NCBI GenBank assembly: GCA_014338405.1
Contig: JTDE01000106.1
Span: forward strand, 238,552-302,551
Origin: Paragonimus skrjabini miyazakii
Taxonomy: Eukaryota > Platyhelminthes > Trematoda > Plagiorchiida > Troglotrematidae
Reading direction: 5' to 3'
Length of the DNA stretch: 64,000 nucleotides
Position 1 is the first letter of the stretch; the number at the start of each line of letters is the position of its first letter. The notes under the pieces are model-generated. The model did no database searches and was not told the origin of the DNA. It saw nothing but the letters and a program-made list of their open reading frames with translations. This document shows, one piece after another, positions 39,900 to 50,757 of the stretch. The position numbers were made by a program, and so were the translations under genes.

Positions 39900-40169
39900 T
39901 CATCGTACGCCAGAAAAATGGTTGTACCTGAGCTTCTGAAGAATTCTTATGAATTCTATGGGAATCTGGAAGCGATTGAAACAGACGAAGGACCCAACGC
40001 TGGTGAAACAACTTAACGAGTTCGTGAAGTTTGGCACCAGGATCGGAGAAGCAAATGCTGTTGTACGATTTCTCAATGAATGTATTAGTAGGAAAGAGTT
40101 TTCGAAGTTATACTGGAATATTCTACGTTGTTGTAACATACAGCCCACTGCCAAGTCCCTTCAGCGTCA

Positions 40170-41299
40170 TGCTAGAATTTAACGCGGAACACTGCAAGTC
40201 TACTCTAGTGAATGCATGCCATAAATATGTGAATAGCAAGGTACCAAATTGCAGTCTATTAAAGCGGGAACATTTAGACGCCATAAAGGTGCTGCGAACT
40301 AATACGAACGTTTTATTGACGAAGCCAGACAAAGGATCCGGTATTGTTCTATTAGACAAGGCAGATTATATTGGCAAACTTTCAGCTATATTATCCGACA
40401 AATCAAAGTTCACTAAGACGGAAAATGACAAGGATAAAACAGCAACTATAGAGAAGAAACTACCCAAATTACTCCATGATACGAAACAATTAGATTTGAT
40501 TGACGCGCGCACGTTTGAACGCATCAGACCAACGGGGACGATTATTGCACGCCTCTGTGGCTTCCCTAAAGTGCACAAAGATGGAATGCCCTTAAGACCG
40601 ATTCTCGATATATACAATTCTCCGTATCATGCCTTAGCCCAGTGGCTAGTGGAGCTACTGGAACCAATCAAATCGCAACTGACCCCATTCAGTTTAAAAG
40701 ATACTTTTGATTTCGTCGACGTGATTGATTCATTGAATATCAAGAATCAGAAAATGGTTTCCTTAGACGTAACCTCGTTATTCACAAACGTGCCGTTAGG
40801 AGAAACTATCGATTACCTATGCGCTTACATTGAAAACAGACAACTCAACGTCGGTATTCCAATCACCAGACTAAAAGAGCTACTAGTATTTTGCACCTCA
40901 AACGTCCAGTTTCAATTCAATGGGAAGCTCTGTAGACAATGTGATGGCGTAGCAATTGGCTCTCCGTTGGGTCCGTTGTTGGCAGACATATTTATGGCCA
41001 AACTAGAAACCAACGAACTACGTCATGCCGTCAATAATTGCTGTCTCTATAGGCGCTATGTAGACGATATATTTTGCCTCATAAACGACGAAGATGACAC
41101 ACAATCTCTACTAGCTGAATTTAATCGTGTGCACTCCAACATCGCATTCACTATCGAATTAGAGATGAATAGCCAACTATCATTTCTTGATGCTGCCATG
41201 CTCCGTAGAATTGATGGGTCAGTTCAAAGAGCAGTTCATAGAAAAAACGTGGACTGGCCAGTACACGCACTTCCTCAGCTTTGTTCCGTTGAAGTATAA
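40170..41299 (+). pseudogene. PLE reverse transcriptase domain
   Basis: The catalytic aspartates of motifs A (SLDVTSLF) and C (YVDD) are present, as is the GSPLGP loop of motif B. There is no stop within the RT until after the frameshift at 41242-41247. The A-run has six A where five (or eight) would keep the frame, so one inserted base or two lost bases is the simplest cause. An in-frame stop at 40180-40182 ends the preceding frame. Confidence 0.9.
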
Positions 41300-42122
41300 G
41301 CGGAATTTGGTTTGCAGCTTAACAAGCAGAGCTAAAAAGATATGCACGCCAGATACACTATCGGATGAACTCCGGCGCATTCGAGATGTGCTAAGTCTGA
41401 ATGGATATCCGCAACGATTCCTGGACAGGAGCATGCAACCCAAGGTGAGGCATGGAATTTTTCAGACGGTGGATAAAAAGCCCGTATTTATCACCCTATC
41501 ATACAAGGGGGAAGCCACCACTGAAATTATCACCCGCCGAGTTTGTAATGCAATCGACATTGCCTATCCTGCAGCACGGGTCATCTTATCGTTCAATACC
41601 TGCCCGGTACTGGTGCCACACCTCAAAGATAGCTTGCCTAGGTTTTCTTTGTCTTTTTGTGTTTATTCTCTCACCTGTTGTTGTCAAGCAGGTTACGCTG
41701 GGAGAACCACAAGGCGGCTATCAGAAAGGATTCGTGAACACCTCCCAAAATGGCTTCACAATGGTTCGATAAAGCCCATTTCTAGTGCAATCGGTTCACA
41801 TCTGATTGACACTGGTCATCAAATTGAGCCGGATGAAGCTTTCCGAGTCATCTGTAAGGTTTGTCAAGCCCACTCCAGAGGTGTCAGATTGCGACTGTTA
41901 TCAACGGCCGAGGCAATTGCCATCAGACTCTACAACCCCTGTCTGTGTGCCCAAAAACAGTTCGTACAGGCCCTACATCTCCCTTGGCCAACTATTCCAC
42001 AGACACTTGAAACCCAAGCAGGCGTGAATCACTTAACACCGCCAAATGCATGTCTCACGGTAGGCACGAGTGATAATGCCACACATTCACCAACACTCCC
42101 AACCCCCTCCAGTAGACTGTGA
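41243..42122 (+). pseudogene. PLE RT C-terminus and GIY-YIG endonuclease
   Basis: This frame continues the protein after the frameshift. It carries the thumb/linker region and then the GIY-YIG nuclease with its upstream CCC cluster and the YAG in place of YIG (about 41694-41702). The C-terminal LHLPWP block is the one shared with all smaller relics in the window. No stop interrupts it before 42122. Confidence 0.88.
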
Positions 42123-42240
42123 TCCGCCCCATGTCTATGATTCTAATGACCTATTTGACTTCCTCTAATCTTTCATATATAAAACGCATGTACCCTATGT
42201 AATTGTAATAATACCCGAATAGCCAGAAGATAAATGCCAA

Positions 42241-42475
42241 ACGGTACTTTACAAAGAGACCATAAAGATCACGTCAAGATCTACTGACTTCAATCGCCCA
42301 CTAGTGGTAGTGGCCGAATTCCCTCGTTAAGTCTGTGCTCGAAGCTTCATTTGTGAACTTATTACAACAAACATTTTATGAGATATTACATAAGCGTCTG
42401 TGGTAAACACATTATTTTGGCCTCTGTTACTTTCTCGGCAAACGCTGCTGTGCATTGGATTGTGTGTTACTAGGT
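42241..42475. other. Spacer between two retroelements
   Basis: It includes any remaining 3' end of the PLE. Nothing else recognised. Confidence 0.35.
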
Positions 42476-42487
42476 ATGATAAACATC
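42476..42487 (+). repeat. Target-site duplication, left
   Basis: Exact 12-bp match to 43686-43697. A caveat is that the reading frame could continue a few codons into it. Confidence 0.65.
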
Positions 42488-43685
42488 TTCACCCCAAATT
42501 CGCATCAATGGAGATGTTGTCGGCAGTTGCACAGATTTCTGCTACTTGGGCAGCAATCTGTCCACCGATCTGTTCGTGGACCGTGAGTTGAGAGCTCGTG
42601 TGGCAAAGGCCAGTACTGCTTTCGGACGTCTTGAAAGACGTGTGTGGAAGAATCACAGCCTGAAGCCGAGCACTAAGCTCTTCGTTTACCGCTCAATGGT
42701 GCTGTCTATACTGCTGTATGGCAGTGAAACGTGGACATTGTATCAACGGAACGTGCGCTATTTGAGCCACTTTCATTTGCAATGTTTAAGACGCATCTTG
42801 GTTATTCGGTGGTCGGACATGGTTCCGAACACTGAGGCACTGCGGCGAGCGGACATGAACGGGATGGAAGCCTTGCTGATGTTGAATCAGCTTCGTTGGC
42901 TGGGTCACGTCGGTCGGATGGGCGATGACCGTATCCCGAAAAAGGTGCGGTACGCAAGGGAACCATTGGTGCCATAGGTCGTGGTGACATGACTATATGG
43001 CGTTGCGATGTGTGCGGCCGCGAATGCGCTAGCCGTTTTGGATTAGTAGGTCACCAACGTACTCATAATGCACCGTCGGCGAAGAGACAACGAGTATGCT
43101 AGGCTCAGGTAGGTCATACCGGCATATCCGTTCTGTTTTTGTTAAGGATTGCAACGACCAAGACCATGGTCGTTTGGCAACTAATCTGCTCCTCTTTTCA
43201 GCAACTTGGGTGTCTGTGATCTTCTACCTACTCTTTTCTTGGGCTTTGTTGGTGTATTGAATGATGAGTCGTCTGTCTGATCTTTTCGTAGTTCAACTTT
43301 GAGTTTTGTTTTTCAACTTTATCCTCTCTTGAATGCAATAGCATGCATTCGTATACTTAACTGCTTCTTGTATTACAGTTTACATATGTTTCTTCTTAGT
43401 ACAGATCTTGTCATTGCAGTCTCTCTAACTGTTTATTTTCCGAGAGATAAGGGTTTCCTTTTCGTGCTAGCCATTCAATTGGCTAACCAGCATTGGCCAG
43501 CTGGACACAAAGGCCTCACTCACACACCTACTGATCTTATTCCTTCGGGTTTACACCGGATACGTGGCGTGTGAGTGGAACTGCAAGCGGTGCAGCGCAA
43601 GCCACTTGCGGTGATGGTTTATAGCGCAGGCGTCCTTTGGCTTCGGTCACTGTGACAGGCTAATCCGTTTCGGATGCCGCCAACC
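42488..43685 (+). mobile_element. Non-LTR retrotransposon, 5'-truncated, with C2H2 finger
   Basis: The open frame from about 42490 to 42977 encodes the end of a reverse transcriptase: IRINGDVVGSCTDFCYLGSN, VAKASTAFGRLERRVW, FVYRSMVLSILLYGSETWTL and LLMLNQLRWLGHVGRM. After a short disrupted stretch, 42989-43102 encodes a C2H2 zinc finger (CDVCGRECASRFGLVGHQRT then H), often found at the C-terminus of non-LTR elements of the CR1/L2/Jockey breadth. About 580 bp of 3' UTR follows. The 12-mer ATGATAAACATC occurs at 42476-42487 and 43686-43697 and looks like the target-site duplication. The usual linker before the finger is largely deleted. Endonuclease and most of the RT are missing. Confidence 0.85.
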
Positions 43686-43697
43686 ATGATAAACATC
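43686..43697 (+). repeat. Target-site duplication, right
   Basis: Exact 12-bp match to 42476-42487, placed where the 3' end of the element would be. Confidence 0.65.
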
Positions 43698-46248
43698 GTC
43701 GTCTTCCACGGTGATTAAATCACCTATTCAACATAAGAATTATTGGACGGTTGCTGGTCCACTGGACCTTCCTAGACAACCAACGACCCACAATTCAGTG
43801 AGTCTCAAATGTACTTCTGATGTGTATCGTAAAATCTCAGTATCTTTATGGTGTGACCAATTAGTCAGAATATTTTTGCTCTTAATCTCAACACGTGATG
43901 CAAAATAGAATTTCGATGTCACCTCTCAGTCTTCTCAGTGTGTTCTGCGGCCTTTCAGTAGGTCATGTTATTTTGTTCGGCCAGAAAATTAGAAGATGCG
44001 TCTTAATTGAGCTGCTTCTAAAAAATATCTCGTATAATTCAGCACAGGGCAGTTGTTTTATTATGATGCGAACAGAAGGTTTCAGTTAACATATTGATAC
44101 TAAGTTTTTGCGAGCAGAGAGCAAGGCTTCATTAGTGATTGTACCAAACAATCATTTATGACATTACTAACTGGTTGTATTTTCAATATACTTTTCCTCC
44201 AACAAATGGTGCTTAGTCGAACTTCTAATAAGTCATTTTGATGTGGAGCGAGAGTACATATTGTTTACTCATTCTTTCGAAACCTTCCGCAATTCTGTCG
44301 AATTTATCGTTAGCAGACAACAGGTTCACAATCTACAATGCTTATTTTTCATAGGAGGATATATTTCGGTATTGTAGCTCATATGGACAATTCGACAGTT
44401 TTCGTGGCGCGGTCTTTCTGGTGTCCTGACCTTCAAAACAAGCAAGTGATCTAAATGGTGCGTATGAAGGAATAGGTGTTAATCCATATTTTGGCACATT
44501 AAAATTATAAGAAATGTTACGAAGTCAAATAGTTTATGTAACAAAAACAAGACTGAGCAAAAAAGCAAGTTGAGTCGTCTATTCAAAAGTAATTACTACG
44601 AAACATACGAAGTACTCTTAGCTCCCCATTACTTTCGTACCATCTTTCCTATATCAGTTTTAAAGAAACTGTGACGATGTGTTGGATGTCGACAGTCCTG
44701 GATTACAAAAGCCTTACTGACTGATTCACTGGGTGGAATACTATTATCACCTTTAAAGATAGTGCTATTTAAACTTCGTTCGTAATCTTGTTTGGTAAAT
44801 ATTTTTGGAGTAGTTTGAAACTTTTACACTGAAATATCAACGTGTGTTCTCACTGGTCAACAGAAAACTGACGAATGTCCAGAATAAAAGTTGTTTCTCT
44901 TCTACTCTTACTTATGTGAACCACACCCCTTTTCTTTAAACTTCCTATCAGAGTATGCAAATAGTTATCTGTTTGTGTTTCAAGTAAGAGATGTACTTTA
45001 TCAGCGACTAACAAATGGGTCTTGCTGAAATGGTTGCTTGGTTTGAAGAATACGCCTTACTGCAAAATACGTCCAAATTATGATTGGTATACTTCTTTTC
45101 ATCAAATAATGAATCTCCCAACTGCAACCCGAATGCGAAGTCATCTCAACTTTCGACTGTGTTAACCACGTAGGTGTGGTAGCATGTCCTCAATTTTGCA
45201 CGACATGTTCATTTGAACAACTGCTCGTAAATATGACCCTTCCTTGGACTTAGTGACCTTCCCCAACCCATCAGTTAACTCTCCATCCCACCCACCCCTA
45301 ACTATCCGATATAAAACATCCGTTTAATGTTATTGTAAATTTGGTGCTGATGAGTCAATAAGAAATGCTTACATCTACCAGTTTTCGTTTCTGACCGTTT
45401 AGTTCCAACTTCTATAGGGAATGAATTGTGTTAAATATTATTTTGCTAAATGATGATATATTTCATAAAAGTTATGTGACGCAATTGAAAAACTGCAAAC
45501 AGGATTTTAAACGTATGTTAATTAACTTCTATCCCTTGGATTATGCTCAAATGGGCCTCAAATGACACTTTCCATGTCAGTATAGTAGAAAAAATTGAAT
45601 AACCATGATTAGAAACAGAACGGTCAGCACGCATTAAGCATTTTCAGAACAAAGCAATACAACAATGCTGAACCATACATTCCACTAGTGAATAGTCTTT
45701 ACTGTATTCTCCATTATATTCCATCTGTGATAAGCGTTTAATCTGCTGTAACTCTCCTCACTGTGGTCCTTGTGGACATTATGAACCTTACCGTGGATCT
45801 AGATGTTGATTTGCCTACTTCACATGCAACATCACGTCATTTTCTAATTTTACTCGGTATGACGTACGAATAACATTTTGAACGTCGCAACCGCTATTGT
45901 GAGGAAGTGACATCTGAAAACCTGAGGTGTTTGCTTGATGTACTACTGTTCGTTTGTAATTCAACTTTTCGTACTGGTGCCAAGTATGTAAGACCGAACA
46001 TCTGACGCTTAAGTAAATTCACCTGTCAAAGTGCATGAAGTATTTTACTGACCAAATCGAAAATTCAAGTTTCACCAAAGCCGTCGCCTTTAGTACCCGT
46101 ACGCGGTCACGCTGATCTATAGGAATGGACGCTTCCACAGTTACCAGCTTCCGGTCTACCTGACAGTGCGATTAGTTCGAAACGCATAGAATTACAAACA
46201 GATCTACTGGTCTACACTGCTACGGGTTATTTATTCAGACAAGGGGTT
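43698..46248. other. Spacer without recognised genes
   Basis: AT-rich with only short open frames. A CTGATGAG...GAAA coincidence at 45348 lacks stem II and was not called. Confidence 0.4.
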
Positions 46249-46294
46249 TGATGACGTTTCGGTTGGTACTAACACATCGCCTTGTCACCAGTGT
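46249..46294 (-). ncRNA. Hammerhead-like motif of PLE terminal-repeat type
   Basis: On the minus strand CTGGTGA (46291-46285) is followed about 24 bases later by GAAACGTC (46260-46253). PLE terminal repeats are known to carry hammerheads with CTGATGA and a minimal stem III, commonly GAAACGTC. Here A6 of the core is G, stem II is poor, and I found no PLE coding sequence beside it, so at best it is a relic. Confidence 0.3.
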
Positions 46295-46378
46295 AAACAT
46301 GCTGACAACTTGTTTAAACGACAGATGGATCACGTGACAGTTCTCAGCTGACAAAAGTAGTGTACAACGTGTACAACG

Positions 46379-48251
46379 TTGATATCCTCACATTTGATAA
46401 CAGAGTACGGGATAGAGTCAATTGATATATATCATAAGAAATTACAATTTTTGCACTTTCAGTCCTGCGAAAAGTTGGGTAATGTTCTAGTTACATCGTA
46501 CAAAATCTCTTTCTACATACCGGTAGTACAGTTGGTTAGTTTGTTCAGAGACAGCCACAATATTGCTTAGGTGATAGAAAGATATTCGGTTGCGGACAAA
46601 ACAACCATAAGTTGCAAAATTCATTATCGGTCAAGAGACTGGCTGACCCATTTCACAAATTTCGTAAATAAGCGTAACGTGTGTAACAGATTTGGAGCAA
46701 CAGCATGGTTTTCAGAGTCCCAAATAACGAACGGTAAAGTCGCATCCGTTTTACGCTTAAACATTTCAAAGGATATCAGGTTAAGGGGAGATGATTTTGA
46801 AATATCATTTTATGTAAAATATATGTAATGACCCATATATCCGTTGATGGTGTTAGCTGTGGTCTTGACGGTATAACCAAACAATAAGCAGTATTCTGGT
46901 AACATACCTTATTTTTGTTCTAAAAGACTGTCCCGTAAAGCGCAAAATTAGAAACTTGGGAATTTACCTCAATCTAGTTTGGTTCCAAGTCCTGACTATC
47001 TGTTCGAAAAACAAAGGTGACATTCCAAATTGATTTTCTTTTTTACACAACACGCATGAATACTCAGATTTTGACGGATTAATCAGTGCACAATTTATGG
47101 TATTTAGTTCATCCTACGGTCGAAGCGCATCTCAAATTAATTACAGTCACGCAAGTTCACGCCGATCAGTCGTATTTTGTATAGGATGGTTGTAGATTAA
47201 CATTAAACGATGCGAAACAAAACAAACAATTTTGGACTGCGAACTATTCACTTCCATATGTGAAATGAAAGACAACCAATCCGACTGAATGCACTGTTCC
47301 TACTGATGTTCTGTTTTGGAGAACTTTTTAATTCAAAGTGACATCCAGACTGGCAACCATCAGATGATTGAGGGTGGGTGAGAAAAAAAAGAAAAACATA
47401 ATCGAATTAGTTGATCTTAATGTGCATGTTAATTTTGAAGATAAAAATTTGTGAGAGGATCCGAGTTTATATGTGAAAATTCTAATTTAATTGCTAGTGA
47501 ACCGACAGTCGATATAAAAAGACGTATATTGAACACTTTAAACGTCAGTTTATGCTTCAATGAAGAGGGGTACAGCCACGCTGATTACATTATTAAGGAC
47601 AGTTTCGTGTACACATTATTGATCGATGCATTGATTGATTACGTTAGAAGTATGGTGGAATCCATGAGCAGCGATAGGTGATTTTACGATGGCTAGCAGT
47701 AAAGATATTTGGGACATAACGATTGATGAAAACAAAAGGATTCAATGTTTGAATGTTGCCAACACTTTAGAGTTGAAATCGAACGGAACACAAAGGATTT
47801 GCTCGTGTTCATTTGTCATAAGTATAATCCTGGTGACTGAAATAATGCTTCAAGCTGTCGTAGAAAATTTCTCAAATAACTGCTTGTCAACAGTATCCGA
47901 AATGCTGACAACAGGAGTTTAAGCTGTTGGATATCCAATACACTTTATATGCAAAGTCGGTAATTAACAGGATGCACGAACGTTTTAAAACTTCATTTCT
48001 TTTTCAATTTATGTTCAGTGGATATGGTTTTGCGGTTTGACATTAACACACTAAGCGAGGTGGATTGGGCAAACTTTTCCGCCTATCATGACAACAGCAC
48101 TTATGGAAACCATGCCACCACTGTACCCTTGGCTGTCTTCGTTGATAAGACATACAACCAGAAATATGATGAAGTGAGAATACAGAATGCAACTTGGGGA
48201 CGAAAGCTACCCCAGTCATTCATTGAGATGGACAACAGCAAAAGACTGTAG
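46379..48251 (+). other. Cluster of unrecognised open frames, possible exons
   Basis: Several plus-strand frames follow each other. 46379-46828 is one frame interrupted by a single TAG at 46568-46570. 47451-47680 and 47668-47922 overlap in neighbouring frames. 48019-48251 begins after a good acceptor (TTTATGTTCAG). The predicted segments (for example FVNKRNVCNRFGATAWFSES, FNEEGYSHADYIIKDSFVYT and FSAYHDNSTYGNHATTVPLA) look protein-like with several N-glycosylation sequons, but none is recognised. They could be exons of an extracellular protein or a decayed gene. Confidence 0.3.
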
Positions 48252-48446
48252 AAAAATGTCACCCTACGGCATTTAGTAAGAACGTGCTCGAATGACGTAT
48301 GGATGAACTCTTGATTTCAGAACAGATTTTTCAATTCCCCATGGGAAAGTTTCATTTATATACACATGTAAGCAATAGGCACTATTTGATATAACTGTTT
48401 CTGCCAGTAAAATGATGTTAAGCCATAGGTAATAAAATGTACAAAA

Positions 48447-48524
48447 ATGGATGCAGACAAATCCAAACTGCTGGAATTCACGCTCTCCAGGAGAACTTTG
48501 CGACAGTTCACTTTCGTACTTCTG
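48447..48524 (+). CDS. Candidate first coding exon, unknown protein
   Basis: ATG at 48447 opens 26 codons, MDADKSKLLEFTLSRRTLRQ then FTFVLL, ending exactly at a strong donor (GTAAGA at 48525) in phase 0. The phase fits the acceptor at 52136/52137, so 48447-48524, 52137-52309 and 52393-52522 could be one short gene. The intron would be 3.6 kb and would contain the SINE-B composite. No family recognised. Confidence 0.35.
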
Positions 48525-50447
48525 GTAAGATGCATATGCCAATCAATAATGCGGATTGTTTGGGATGGAATAAAATATACAGGACTCAGGAACTCTGTAA
48601 TTTTTGAGGTCTGTGATCAGTTATTCCTTGCTTTAATTTTCATGGGAGCTTGGAAATTTCAGTACGGGATAACGGGAAGGGCGTGATAGTGGGTCGACGA
48701 GTGGCCGTTGGGTGACTGACAGGTTTACGAGGGTTATCAAAAACTACATTATGCCTCTTGAGCTTCATTGCACAATACAGGATCAGTGGACGGAAGCATC
48801 TATGAAAACTCAATGAACGATGGCCGGCCTGACTTGCTTCTGATAAAACGGCAAATGTTTCCCAACTGCAAAAGGGCACAGCGAATAGCCTATTCACAAC
48901 GCACATACAAGCTGCCGGAAACCGAAATGGAGGCACTTAGTCGATGAGTGACCTACACAACACGATGTTTTCTGGAATGTTGCCAGAATAATTTATTCAG
49001 CAATGAGAATAATTTGAAAATCCGGATGACTGGATGCTTGAAATATTAACAAAAGCTAGAAATATTTCGCAGTACAAGTCAAAACGGAGATTCTTTGGTG
49101 ATTTGGGACAAATGTTTGCTAAGGGATGATGTAAATTAGTAGCGTATGATGCAAAGCAGATGCCCGTTTCTCATTTCAAAAGACTGGTACCATCTTTTGC
49201 CTTTTATATATTCACTACATCATGAATAATTTTTATCTACTAAAAAGATGTAACCGTAGTGCATACGTTTCGACTCTAAAGTAATCATCCGTTTCTCAAG
49301 AACACATCAACGAGCTAACCATTACTCACAACTAATCACACCTTCCACATTCCGAATCCTAGTTTGAAACCAAGCATTACATTAAAGTTTCTGCTTTGCT
49401 GGGGCTCGTCAGTGATGAACCTTAAGTGATAGGTTTAAAATGCATGTGACATAAACTTGGCGAGGAGTCCAAGTGCAGCGAGAAGGAGCGATCACACTAT
49501 GCTACTCCAACCGCTACTATTCAGTAATGGAGCAAGAGCATGGACTTTGACATTGAAGTAGCCGTAGAAAAAATACAAAAAGAAACATCGGAATGCAGAA
49601 CGGCATGAAATGGTTCGCGATACAAACAGGAACTTGGCATTGGCGTCTGTGGCAACCGTGACGTCCCGAGACCAGTAGAGTACGCAGACGAATGTTTTTG
49701 TTTGTTGTCATGCTGAAACGCATAAACCATGTGCTGGTTTCCTGAATAACTAACCCTCGCGGCATTCGTGTTTTCGGCTTGCAACACGAATAGCGTGATA
49801 ATCTAGCGGACTTAACACAACAGTTACGACGTTCCGTAAGGACGAGGTCGGGCGATCACAACATCACTCATAGGTAAACTTTTTAGGCGTTTACATTCCA
49901 TCCCCAGTCTTTCCTAAATTGAAGTAATTGACGCAGAATACAACAAGGTTGCCTCAGAAAGGGTGATGAGATTTCACACCCTGATCACCGGAAGAACGTA
50001 TAACTAAAAAGCCCTAACAAAACAAACGGTCAATTATTTTGCTTTTCTCACAACGGCTGCCTGAAAATCTGTGACCATAAAACTACGTTCATTTTTGCTC
50101 GACACACAACTACCAGAGATCATAGTTCCCACAGTTTGCCATTAATTAACATCCATATATTACGGCTCGCTTATTTGTGGTTTTGTTCTAAACACCAACA
50201 CGATCAATTGAGTGCTTTCAGAAATGATACACAGAAATGGGAGATATTAAAGAATAACCTCAAAGGCGAACGTAAGACGTTGCGCGAATGTCATAAATTG
50301 TGTGAGGATCATTAAAATTGCCCGATGACTAACTTGTGAGGGAAGATGAGCATATGTTGCAAAAAGAATGCAATGCGTATGTTACAACAATCCATCTTAA
50401 GCTTTATTTAATGATTACTGATGAGTAGTCGGGGATTTGGTTAATTT
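48525..50447. other. Spacer, possibly intronic
   Basis: No coding homology. 49265-49291 (minus) has a weak hammerhead-like arrangement, GGATGA then a 3-bp hairpin then GAAACGTA. Confidence 0.35.
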
Positions 50448-50523
50448 CAAGTTGAACATCACCCACAGTTGATCGCAGCTGTCTCATCCCCATAGACTTT
50501 TCAGTCGGCCCCTTTCGAAAAGA
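50448..50523 (-). repeat. SINE-B tail fragment, antisense
   Basis: It is the reverse complement of the last ~78 bp of SINE-B, about 91% identical to 50680-50757. Its 5' end in sense orientation falls about five bases after the ribozyme cut site. Confidence 0.88.
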
Positions 50524-50562
50524 GGTCGTGCCTAACGTCGGTCGTGCCTAACGTGAGGTCAG

Positions 50563-50617
50563 TGACGCAGTGGTAAACACGGTTGCCTCATGAACAGCGT
50601 GTCCGTGGTTCAAGTCC
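50563..50617 (+). promoter_or_regulatory. Internal pol III promoter, boxes A and B
   Basis: Box A at 50563-50573 has one departure from the family form TGGCGCAGTGG. Box B at 50607-50617 matches the consensus GGTTCRANTCC. The spacing is that of a tRNA gene. Confidence 0.8.
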
Positions 50618-50636
50618 CGGCAGTGGCGATGATATA

Positions 50637-50679
50637 CGCTACTGACGAGCTCTAATGAGAGCGAAACTCGAGTATAGTG
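50637..50679 (+). ncRNA. Type I hammerhead ribozyme in SINE-B
   Basis: All conserved core positions are present: CTGACGA (50642-50648; position 7 of the core may be any base) and GAAA (50663-50666). Stem I is CGCTA (50637-50641) with TAGTG (50675-50679), five pairs including one G.U. Stem II is GCTCT (50649-50653) with AGAGC (50658-50662), closed by AATG. Stem III is a 2-bp AC/GT with loop TCGA (50668-50671). The predicted cut follows A50674 in a GTA triplet; other family copies have the preferred GTC. The open ends are in stem I, so it is type I, like the retroelement hammerheads known from Schistosoma SINEs and PLEs. Activity is inferred, not shown. Confidence 0.87.
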
Positions 50680-50757
50680 CCTCTTTTCGACAGGGGCCGA
50701 CTGGAAATTCTATGGGGATGCGACGGCTGCGATCAATTGTGGATGATGTTCAACTTG

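Larger units (their letters stand above)
39900..42240 (+). mobile_element. Penelope-like retroelement, near full-length ORF, frameshifted
   Basis: This is the most complete PLE in the window. The N-terminal region is spread over two frames before about 40170. The RT follows in a second frame to 41299: LTKPDKGSGIVLLDKADY, GFPKVHKDGMPLRPI, motif A LDVTSLFTNVPL, motif B GVAIGSPLGPLLADIFM, motif C RRYVDDIF (YVDD codons 41057-41068) and LSFLD. The frame changes at the A-run 41242-41247, after which TWTGQYTHFLSFVPLKYKRN leads into the endonuclease: CVYSLTCCCQAGYAGRTTRR, REHLPKWL, HLIDTGHQIEPDEAF, EAIAIRLYNPCLCAQKQFVQ, LHLPWP, with the stop at 42120-42122. PLEs copy RNA at a nick made by the GIY-YIG domain. 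This copy is broken by at least two frameshifts. Terminal repeats were not found, so both borders are approximate. Confidence 0.9.
50524..50757 (+). repeat. SINE-B copy with intact hammerhead ribozyme
   Basis: This tRNA-derived short retroelement has an internal pol III promoter: box A-like TGACGCAGTGG at 50563-50573 and a perfect box B, GGTTCAAGTCC, at 50607-50617. The hammerhead follows at 50637-50679, then the tail CTTTTCGACAGGGG...GATGTTCAACTTG. The head GGTCGTGCCTAACG occurs twice in tandem (50524-50537, 50540-50553). There is no poly-A tail. SINEs are transcribed by RNA polymerase III and copied by a LINE; the partner LINE here may be RTE-like. It sits inside a possible intron and directly after an antisense tail fragment. 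Confidence 0.9.

Noticed and set aside
45348..45370. CTGATGAG followed by GAAA, hammerhead-like
   Set aside because: The bases between cannot form stem II, and no stem I partner is visible.
49384..49412. Minus-strand CTGACGA...GAAAC
   Set aside because: Stem II is essentially absent and stem I does not pair.
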